Origin: Eretmocerus hayati
Lineage: Eukaryota > Arthropoda > Insecta > Hymenoptera > Aphelinidae
Length of the DNA: 64,000 bases
Direction: 5' to 3'
Assembly: GCA_029851415.1 (NCBI GenBank)
Contig: CM056743.1
Coordinates: 29,896,405-29,960,404, forward strand
The position numbers and the translations under genes were made by a program. Under the pieces are notes generated by a model, which worked only from the letters and a program-made list of their open reading frames with translations, had not been told where the DNA came from and did not search any database. Numbering within the stretch: position 1 is the first letter of the stretch; each line of letters starts with the position of its first letter. This document shows, one piece after another, positions 36,631-45,479 of the stretch.

Positions 36631-37098
36631 ATGGTATTCTGTTTCTTCGTCTGCGTTCATTTCCTCGATGAGGATGGGAATTCAAAGAGAGAATAGAGAG
36701 TGGTATCCTATGGAGGCTATCCGGAATCAAAAGATTGGAACATGATGCCTGGTGAAACAGCTATCAGTGTCATGGCATTCAGTGTCAATTTCCATCGCGA
36801 GGATGATGCATGCAAGAAATGCGTTGAGACCGCACCCATAGAATACAATATACTAGATAACTCGCTATGGCTTGCTGACGTCATCTTCTATTACTTCGAA
36901 ATTGTCAAATACCAGGACTATCCCTCACTATCTATCGTCGAAGATATCGATCGATATTTAAGAGATGATTGTGGGAGCACAAAACTGTATCTGCTCAGGT
37001 TAAGGAAATATGTGGAAACAATTCTGAGCAGTGGCATCAAAATGGATGATCATGCCCATATCCAAGCGCTGGGCATAGACATCGTGGAAGAAGATTGA
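36631..37098 (+). pseudogene. small orphan protein gene with one in-frame TAG (or a 63-bp intron)
   Basis: I do not recognise this protein. The first ATG after the TATA/initiator promoter opens a frame with a hydrophobic start (MVFCFFVCVHF) that hits TAG at 36694-36696. The same frame then continues open for 133 codons to TGA at 37096-37098. The C-terminal part is acidic and mostly non-repetitive: DDACKKCVE near its start, then a hydrophobic LADVIFYYFEIV segment, ending GIDIVEED. Three readings fit. First, a pseudogene or sequencing error at the TAG. Second, a 63-bp intron from ATG|GTATTC (36634) to the TAG, which keeps frame and is pyrimidine-rich but has a weak donor. Third, translation from the ATG at 36742, giving 118 residues. 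A tRNA-like sequence starts 8 bp after the stop on the other strand. Codon content looks more protein-like than that of other frames here. Coding status is likely but unproven. Confidence 0.45.
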
Positions 37099-37100
37099 AC

Positions 37101-37178
37101 AAAAAAGCCGAAACCCGGGATCGAACCGAGGACCTCATAATTTGCTGACATGACGCTCTCCCACTGAGCTATTCCGGC
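37101..37178 (-). tRNA. tRNA-like sequence with T6 terminator, probable pseudogene
   Basis: Minus strand 37178-37107 folds as a tRNA. The acceptor stem GCCGGAA pairs with TTTCGGC (one G-T), the D arm is GCTC/GAGC with A box TAGCTCAGTGGG, and the T arm CTCGG-TTCGATC-CCGGG contains B box GGTTCGATCCC. TTTTTT follows at once (37106-37101), a Pol III stop. The anticodon arm is abnormal: TCATG and TATGA leave a nine-base loop TCAGCAAAT, so no standard anticodon can be assigned. No introns or encoded CCA are seen. It may be a decayed tRNA or the head of a SINE; both Pol III boxes are intact, so transcription is possible. A GT-repeat lies immediately upstream on its strand. Confidence 0.6.
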
Positions 37179-37179
37179 T

Positions 37180-37180
<1 letters not shown>

Positions 37181-37235
<55 letters not shown>
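37181..37235. repeat. (CA)n microsatellite, 55 bp
   Basis: Uninterrupted CA dinucleotides, about 27 units, directly upstream of the tRNA-like sequence on the minus strand. Confidence 0.97.
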
Positions 37236-37239
<4 letters not shown>

Positions 37240-37272
37240 TGTATATTTGGACGAAAGGGGGGGGGGTGCCAC

Positions 37273-37409
37273 TGCGCTCGTACCGGACACTGCGCTCGTA
37301 CCGCCCTGCGCTCGTACCGGGTGCGCTCGTGCCGGGTGCGCTCGCACCGCGTGCGCTCGTACCGGGTGCGCTCGTGCCGGGTGCGCTCGTGCCGGGTGCG
37401 CTCGTACCC
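37273..37409. repeat. 15-bp GC-rich minisatellite, about 9 copies
   Basis: Tandem units TGCGCTCGTACCGGG with variants (TGCCGGG, CACCGCG, ACCGCCC, ACCCCC). A G-run (about 9 G near 37259-37266) precedes it. The 15-bp period keeps frames open and yields repeats such as CARTG (plus) or VRAHPA (minus), which I regard as artefacts. Confidence 0.9.
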
Positions 37410-39353
37410 CCATAGCTCCACTACTCGGGGTCATTCTCTTCCCGGGCTATCTTGACTGTAATTAGACGAACTGCGCTGAGAAAAATCGAAGGCTAACAAA
37501 AAATTACTTCACAAATTAGTTTAGAAAAGAACTCGAAAAACGCTTTCAAGCCATCTTCCAGAATCTCCAAATTATCTTGCCATCAGTACTAATCAATCCA
37601 AAGCCACAAAAGAAGTCAATCAACTAGAATAAATCCTCTCACTCTAATCCAAGCATCTTGATGACTGTTGATATAATCACCCGGAGAGAGCTCATCAAGA
37701 AAACACCTCAAGAATCTTTCGAGATGGAAAATTGAAATTCTGCCGAGACATCAATCTTCCATTCATCTCTCTGGCATTGAATGAACAATTACCACGAGGA
37801 AGAGCGTTCGTTTCTACGGAAACACAAAGGAAGATATTCAAACTCAACCCCTTTTCTCAAGAATTGTGCACCAAGATTCCTCTCTCCTTCCTCGTTTCAT
37901 GTCAGATATCTTTGTGCTTCTCTCGACGAGGTAGCGTCAATTAATACACGGAAAGGGGAGCACAAGAAAACGCGAGAGAGAGCAGAGTTCAAACTCCGAT
38001 TGCTCAAGTCTCGTCAAAGTTCCATCCATTGAGCAAAAGCCAAACTTGAATCTCTATGCAAAGACAAGCGATGTATAGTTTAATATTCGTTACTCTACAA
38101 TGTTGAGGTGGATTCTCATCTGTCTTGTTTCGGTGATGGATTACACCGAATTGCTTATACGGTTTGACATTTACAAAATATATATCTTATGCCTTTGTGT
38201 TTCGTCTGTCATTAATTCATTTCTATGTTGGTTATGTTGGTGCGTTCTGAATTTCACGAGTTACCTATGGATATGAAAGTTATGCAAAATCAGCATGATT
38301 TAAACGTATATTTGAGTCTGAAATTTATCGAAATTCACGCGCCAGTACGTCGATACCCGTGTTATTTCAACTTGAATGACTGATTTTGTATCTGTACGGA
38401 GGGTTATATTGAAATTTCAGCTCGATTTATGCGTGATTTTCCGAGTCTTTAGACTTCACTATGATGAAAGTGTTTGAATATCCTTTGAGGGATTTAGATT
38501 CTATTGGGAATTTCTGAGAAAAAAGTATAATCACAATATCCGATTAAAAATGAGGCAGCTATAGCTTTTGAAATACTTTAGCATAAAATGTTTATTCCGG
38601 CATCGGCCAAGCTTTTTTCAAGAAATTGCGAGATCATTATGAGAAATATTAAAATTTCCAGAGTTCTGCATACTTTTGATGAGTTTTCTTCAGATCAAAG
38701 CCTTCTAAATCCTATTACGGCATCGGGAGCAGGTGTGCAAACGGACTTTGTGCCAAGTGCAACCTCGACAACCCCATACAATCTGGATTTTTTTTTTTTT
38801 GTGGAAAAGAACTCGATAAGAATCAAGATACCTCAACTAGAGTTGAAAAATTAGCACACATGGGTCGTCAGGAATTAATTACCACGTGGCTAACCGAGCA
38901 AGATTTGATTATCACTCGTCTTTTCCCTCTTGATTCCATCCATCGGATTACTACTCCACTTGGCTTTTTACGCTCGATCGATTTTCGCCCATGCAGGTCT
39001 TCAACTCGGCTGTACACCGTAATACATGCATGGCATGTCTGTACAATGACATTACGCATTTACGCGTAGACAGAATGGCTCTGTATAGATAGCAGATGTT
39101 GCCTCATTGAGCCAGACTGAGTGAGATTCATTACCTGAATCTGTGAGTACTATTCATTTCCGTTACACTGACGTATGTCACGTCGGTCGTTGGTTGAAGA
39201 AGGTATAGGTTGTGTATGGGTTCGTATAGTTCTCCTGAATGTTCAGGATAGCTACTAGAATGTGATGTATATGGGATAGTTAGAGAGAAAGATGAGAGGA
39301 TCCGGGTCATTGGGGTATGCGTATTTTCTAGTTAGAGTATGTGATGAACTTCA
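37410..39353. other. non-coding stretch, no feature seen
   Basis: AT-rich unique-looking sequence with a 13-T run near 38789. No coding signal beyond chance-length frames. Confidence 0.5.
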
Positions 39354-39644
39354 AGGGTGCGTCCACAAATATGCATATGCATGCATATGCACTGCACACT
39401 GCGCTTATGTACTGCACGTGTGCACACGTGCAGTTCATCAAATTTTAGCTAAAACCAGATAGATCTCATCGACTTCTGCTTCGGATCATCCGATAACGAA
39501 GCAAAGACACGAACTGATTCAAATCAGAAATTTTCTGATGTGAGCCCTTCAATCTTTGCTCAAGTTCGATGAGCTGCATTTGTGCACGTGTTCAGTGCAT
39601 ATGCGCAGTGTGCACTTTATATGCCCCATTTGTGGACGCACCCT
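39354..39644. mobile_element. palindromic TGCA-rich MITE, copy 3 (291 bp)
   Basis: Termini AGGGTGCGTCCACAAATATGC and CCATTTGTGGACGCACCCT, with TGCATATGCATGCATATGCA next to the left end. The interior (AGCCCTTCAATCTTTGCTCA and ATCATCCGATAACGAAGC) matches copies 1 and 2 at 17379-17937. Same length as copy 2 within one base. Confidence 0.85.
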
Positions 39645-40993
39645 AAGGGTGAGGCGTACATTCGTAAGTGGATGATAGTCTTCGAGATATTCGTATAATG
39701 AGTCCCTGAGGTCTGAAATGGTGGAGAATGTGAAGAATGTTTGTGGAGTATTAGGTCTCCTGGAAGTAAGATTTTAATGATTGTCGGTAGATTGGAGGTG
39801 TTTATTTGGCGTTAAAGATTGCAATCATCATATGTAATCCATAACTCTTGCGCTTAACGTGGAAGATAAATTTGAATTCTATAGTCTCGTTACTTGACTT
39901 GGTTTTAACACGTCGCAATGTCGAGCAAGTCGAAAAAAGGACCTATATAAAAAATTCCTCCGCGAACAATTTCTACGTACCCTTACTGTGATTTTTCCGG
40001 AAGGACCAAAATCATCTGCCGAAGGATTTTTGTCAATTTTTCGATCTTTCCATTACAAATGGCATGTGAGAATCTTCTTCTTCGTGCTTTTCTGTCTTTT
40101 TGATAGTTTTTTCCGTTGAGTCGGGATGGATGAGTTTCATCGAAAAATGTATAGAATAGTTTTTTGGAGACTTGTGAAAATTTACAGAATCATTTGTTCT
40201 CAGTATTCCAAAAACGGAGAACAACTGCTGTAAGATTCTCAGATGAAAGAAAAATATTGCAAAAACGTATAAATTTCTCGGATTTCTTCCTCAACTTTCT
40301 TCGACTACCTTGGGTGGATCTAATTATTGAATAAATAGGAGCACATCATTGTCAAAATCTTTCTGAATCCTAAAAGAACTATTCCACCCTTTTTCGGCAA
40401 ACTCACTCCGAAAAACAATCAAAAAGACAAAATATCGTGGAAAATACGAACTTTTACATCATTCATCATGAAAAAATCGAAAAATTCTCTTTGTTTCAAA
40501 TTCTATCGATGGGTAATTTTAATTTTCTCGAGATAATTACCGAGATGGTACCTAGCAATTGATCACGGTGGAATTTTCTTGTTGTTCAACCTTCGACCCC
40601 CCGACTTTCCGACGTAGCATAACGCGTCATTGTTCTCCTACATCACCTACATGTAGTATTCGAGTTAATGACATAAATCAGGCTTTATGTGGGTTCATAC
40701 AACAGTGGACATCTTTTGAATACTAAAATTCCCTGGAATTTGAGTATAATTCGTGAAAACGATTGAGATTTGTTAATTGACGCAACACAACAAACATTGT
40801 TCTGGAGAACTGAAGATGATGAGCTCAAGTCTTCGTAATGGGGAAATTACCCTCGTCTTGAGTTTTTTCATGGATTTTCAGTGAATTTTCCAAAACATTC
40901 TGACCTACGTGGTTATTTTCAAAACGAATCGATTTGACTATTTTTTCAGTGTATCGGCTATCTCTTACACTTAAACTGTACTTGTACTTGACG
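39645..40993. other. non-coding stretch, no feature seen
   Basis: AT-rich; nothing supported. Confidence 0.5.
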
Positions 40994-41093
40994 AACTATA
41001 TCATTGTAGACGCTAAATAGCATGAAAGTGCTCAAAAGCGTCTCTAAATAACCAAATAAAAAAAAAAAAAAAAAAAAAAAAACTATATCATTG
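40994..41093 (+). mobile_element. minute poly(A) retroposon with perfect 13-bp target-site duplication
   Basis: AACTATATCATTG occurs at 40994-41006 and again at 41081-41093. Between them lie about 50 bp of sequence and a run of 23-25 A. The inserted sequence contains a nested hairpin: AGACGCT pairs with AGCGTCT, and inside it AGCA pairs with TGCT. It ends CTAAATAACCAAATAAA before the A run. Duplication plus poly(A) tail is the mark of LINE-mediated target-primed reverse transcription. The insert may be the 5'-truncated 3' end of a LINE, a SINE tail, or a small structured RNA. Confidence 0.85.
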
Positions 41094-43313
41094 GGTTCAT
41101 TCCAGAGTTTGTCACGATTTCAAAATTATCGAAAGAATGATGCAATAAGAACAAGTTCAAGAGCTTTCTGGGGCTCGTTTAGTCTTCAAACTCAAAATCA
41201 TTTCGATTTTCATAATCCATCATTTGTGATCACGTTCAAGTTTTTATTACGCTCACTTTTCTAGAATATGCACATTATAATTAATATCTTGCCGGCTAGT
41301 GATGATTTCAAATAAACTCATCATTTTCTCATGTTATCTGTAAATAGTTTGGTCCGTATCAGTTTCAATTTTCAAATATTCAATCGCAGAAATGAACAAC
41401 TATCAGTCCAATTTTATAATTCCAAACGCCAATCGGCCTGCAATTTATGCCTAAAATTTCCATAAATTTCGATTGAATTGGAACACACGGACAGCAACCA
41501 AACTCCACTTACAACTGTAAGGTATTACGGCTTCCATCATTCGCTAAACTGTTCTTAATTCATAATCACATCCAGTTTTCGTACAACCCCTCAAATTCAA
41601 ACTCGCGTTAATCAAGCAAGAAACTCGTTACAAAAGTCCGTCGCCTCTCTATAGAATCCATTCTACATCTCACCAGCCACATGTACCCAGTTGCCGCTAA
41701 TGCAAATTCAAACAGGCATTCAATCTCATTTTTTTCACACTCACTAAAGTTACCATCAATTGGTGATCCACACTCAAGCAATTTCTACCCTTCTCCTCCT
41801 CCTTCCCAACCCAGATCACACGCATTTCATCGAGCATTTCATTGTATGCATCCTTCACTAAAATACCATTCAACAAACTTGCATTCACAATTTTCTAACC
41901 TAAAATGAGTCAAACTATTCAAAACTGCTTTCTGCACCACTCAATCCACAATAGCTTGATGGCAATTAGGTGCATCCGCGAAGGACAATGGGTGCGCTCA
42001 CTCAAAATACACATAGAAACAACCAGAGTGAGCTTGAATATGGCATACATATACACAGCTTTGGCCAAAGTCCAGATAACCTCTATATCTGAAAGGAATG
42101 TACCATTACTCCATTAGCGGTCTCGCCGTGTTAACTCTTTACTGCCATTTCTCCGGTGCTGCAAATACTCTCTTGCCAAGTAATACTGCTTTTCTCTACT
42201 ACCCCATTGTCAAGGCTTTTAACTACCGTGCCAATAGTCCAAGCTCCGAGTTTTACACAACCAACCTACCTATATATATAATCACTAATGTACACTTGGC
42301 AAAGAGTGAATGGTAACCGGTAATCACCCCGGAATATTGTTGTGTCGCAGTTCCGGCAATGTCTTGCTTGACTGGTTAATTCTGAACTAACTGAAATTCT
42401 TTTTTTTTTTATGCAAGCAAGGGTTTCTGCATAGAATATTAGGTAGTTTTCTAATATGTACAGGCAAAGTTGGAGGTAATTCGTATTCTGTGGCTTGTTG
42501 GGCTCCAAGAAATATGAATATACTCCGTTGGGAATGCTTTTGGAGGTTATGTTGCTGGAATAGAGAGATGGTTTCTTTTCTGGATCTGTCTGCTTTGCTC
42601 TTGTCTGGCATGGAATTGTAGACGGGGATTTTGCTCAGGACGTTGATGCAGTGAGATGAATTTTATTCTTGAGTAAAAGAGAAAGAGAGAAAAATAGTGA
42701 GATGCTGGGGCAGCGATATGAGCCAAGGTTTTAGTTTTCTGCTCTCTTTTTGGTTCTGTCTTTGCGCAGTCTATAGCTCTTTTGGCAATAAGTGAGATTA
42801 CGACGTTGTGCAAGCTTCATTTTTCTACCAAGATGAATTCATATGCATGACTTTCAAGCAATTTTTTTTTCTTCCTTTCTTACTTTTGTTGCTGTGTGTA
42901 TCTTCTCTCTGGCTTTTGATATATGAGAAGTCTGTCTTAGTCTTTTTGAGGTTCTTGATTGGATAGAACGTCTTGTTCAGTTTGAATGGCATTTAATTTT
43001 ACTCTTCTGGGAGAACTCGCTCACTGTTTAAATTCAACTGGGATATTTTCTTGGGTAGCTTCTTTGGCAAGGATAACATTTTTTACATCGTAAAATTGAA
43101 TGTAATTCTGAAACCAATTTTTTATTTCATCTCGACGTGAGCAACAATGCGATTTTCAAATTTCACTCAGTTTGCATTTTTTCATTGCTCATATGAATGG
43201 TAACCTCCTTTTGCTTTAATGCAAACAAAAAATAGAAATACACAATGTACCCAATCAAATTGTGAGGTTTACCCTCTACACGATGAGTAATATATTGAAA
43301 TCCAACATTGGCT
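41094..43313. other. non-coding stretch, no feature seen
   Basis: AT-rich with an 11-T run near 42401; frames up to 88 codons with no domain. Nothing supported. Confidence 0.5.
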
Positions 43314-43439
43314 ATTGGGAGTAAACCTCTGTGTTATTTTAGATGGCACAAAAATCCAATATGGCTGAATCTCAAAACATTCGCATAAGAAATACACGGG
43401 GCCAAAATTGTAGCATTTCAAGACAGGTTTACTCCCAAT
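43314..43439. mobile_element. 126-bp MITE, ATTGGGAGTAAACC family, copy 2
   Basis: Starts ATTGGGAGTAAACCTCTGTG and ends ACAGGTTTACTCCCAAT, a near-perfect 15-17 bp terminal inverted repeat. It pairs with copy 1 at 12870-12996. The core CCAATATGGC is shared; the rest differs. Confidence 0.75.
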
Positions 43440-44632
43440 CCATATACGCATTTTTTAATCTTACCGGATAAAGATTCTCAGTCGTCAATTCGTCTTTTTT
43501 ACTGAAATCAGTACGCTGAATATATCAAGTATTCAACGGACATTTCAATCTCGATGTTACCGCAATCTGTATGCAGATTAAGCACATTTCCAATATCTCA
43601 TATCTCTCATCTGTACCGTTCCAATAAAATACCGATCCTCAATTATACTATCGTATGGTATTTGATATGCAAATATACGATATATGTAATATGTAAAATT
43701 TGAATACGATTACGGATGACTTGGCATATATACCACATATACATACGATCGTATGTAACAGCATTCAAAATTGCAAACCGACATCCTATAACCCGTTATG
43801 AATAACAAACATGTATACTGACATTATATAAGGGTAGATACCAACCACCGCATACAGTGTCTCTCTGACCAATCTCATTGGAAAAACATAGACAGGGCCA
43901 TGCAATATATTCCCATATCTGCAGAATACAAACAACGAGACTATGCAACATTTGGTGGGTAAAATTGTCGAGACTTCGTAATATACAGTGTGTCGGCCTG
44001 TGGTGATAACTAGAGACGAGAAAAAAGTATGAATAGTGATAAAATGTCTGTGTGCTGTATTAACATCCGGGAAATGGAGTTGGTTTTCTCGTTAAAAAAT
44101 GAACGAGACTTTGTGTGTCATACGTTAAACTGACTGTATAACATTTGTTGAAAATTATATGGAGTTCTAGTTTGTAGGTTTTACTACGAGTGATGAATAA
44201 ATGCGGATCCAACTCACTTCATTTCAGCTGTCCGTTATCACGTAGAGAGTTCGTCAACTTTCTGTTCTACTCGTGCCACCATTTAGAAATTTTTTACCAG
44301 AATTTCATGCGGTGCGAAAAGTTTACTGTGGTGGAATTCTCGTCATTGTAAAAATTACTCTACGTGTTTTTTTCTTTTGATAACCGAATGGCAAAGTGTA
44401 AAATTTTTAATCATCTTTGCAATAATTTATTCATGTCATATAGAATTTTCTCTTTGGGAATAAATCTTGGCTAGATTATCGATTAGTCCAACTTGACAAA
44501 AATGACTTCTGAACGAGACTCTTAACGTTTTCAGTCCCATAGTTATTCTCCGTCATTAAAATTCTTTGAACCAATGACATTGCATCAAGGATGATTTAGA
44601 TCATGAACATTATCACATTAACTGCGATGGGC
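43440..44632. other. non-coding stretch, no feature seen
   Basis: AT-rich; several short self-complementary runs such as CATACGATCGTATG near 43743. No gene seen. Confidence 0.45.
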
Positions 44633-44719
44633 CCCACCCGTGGGGCCCACGTGTCCAGCTCTGTGTGTGACGGTGATCAAAATCTCATTCAATGGTCGCC
44701 ACCGGTGAGGCCCATCGCA
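44633..44719. repeat. 87-bp inverted repeat with TGCGATGGGCC ends
   Basis: Left TGCGATGGGCCCCACCCGTGG is mirrored by right CCACCGGTGAGGCCCATCGCA. The left arm also contains its own hairpin GGGCCCCACCCGTGGGGCCC. Hairpin MITE or structured repeat, about 500 bp upstream of the Pgant coding start. Confidence 0.6.
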
Positions 44720-44959
44720 CACAGGACCCGAACGCGTTTTTGACCGTCATTCTTTTTTCTTATTGTGGATTAGAGCCACATCCCGTGAGAAATATCCGCT
44801 TCAATCTTATAACTACCCCCCAAGGGCATCTCAACACAGCTGTATAATAATCTGAAACCGAAATCCTGGGAAAAATACAAATATATATGGAGGACAAGTT
44901 GACCCATTTCCTCATCTCAATTTTGCTTCAAATCAAAAGTAAAATAATATTTTTTTCAG

Positions 44960-45211
44960 AAACTTACGTTGCACTTCACTTTCTGATTTCAGAACTAAAC
45001 CATGAGCAACCTCTACAAGTACCAACTGAGCAAATGATGATGCAGTCCAGGCCAGAGCAGGCAAATACCCGCTCCGCCATCACCATAATGTCAAGTTACA
45101 TTTATTGACGTTGACGCGCTGCTGAGCGCCGTCGTCGTCATCTTCCCTCATCATCATCATCATCATCAAAAAACACCATAGGCTATCATCGAAAAATCAA
45201 GAGCTTCCAAG
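44960..45211 (+). promoter_or_regulatory. putative 5' UTR of the Pgant gene, with upstream ORFs
   Basis: Two good splice-acceptor strings lie upstream of the Pgant ATG: TATTTTTTTCAG ending at 44959 and TTTCTGATTTCAG ending at 44992. The coding exon probably begins with a non-coding part at 44960 or 44993, after an upstream exon outside my recognition. In that leader a 12-codon upstream ORF (including stop) starts at 45002 and ends TGA at 45037; another ATG-initiated short frame follows and ends before 45212. If transcribed, these could lower translation of the main frame. A (CAT)n run at 45148-45168 precedes the start. No TATA or initiator was assigned. Confidence 0.35.
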
Positions 45212-45479
45212 ATGATGGGCTTTCCTCGACGACGATCGCTCTGGCTTAAAGTAGCAATTCTCGCAACAGCGGTTTGGCTAACTGTGTGCTTCCTACTCTA
45301 TACGGAAGATCGGGCTGCTCAAGTTGTTGATCAAGTTGTTGGTGGAAGTGGTGGTGGACAGCAACAACAACCACCGCCACCTTTGGCCAATGGATTTGTT
45401 CCGCCACAAGCTCAAGCTTTGAGAAGAGAGACTCAGGGAGCGAGTAAACCTAGGATCAACCTTGCTGGGCCTGAACAAG
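45212..45479 (+). CDS. Pgant5: polypeptide GalNAc-transferase, exon 1 (tail, membrane anchor, stem)
   Basis: First coding exon of a UDP-GalNAc:polypeptide N-acetylgalactosaminyltransferase, the Golgi enzyme family that starts mucin-type O-glycosylation on Ser/Thr. It encodes 89 residues plus one base. There is a short basic cytoplasmic tail (RRR at 6-8), a type II signal anchor (about residues 10-30, LWLKVAILATAVWLTVCFLL), then a flexible stem rich in Gly, Gln and Pro (GGSGGGQQQQPPPP at 44-57). Two adjacent ATGs (45212, 45215) could serve as start; the first is used here. The exon ends CCTGAACAAG|GTTAAT (phase 1) and joins in phase to 48052. Exon 1 alone is not diagnostic; identity comes from exon 2. 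Pgant5 is from recall of the insect family, not a search. Confidence 0.8.
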
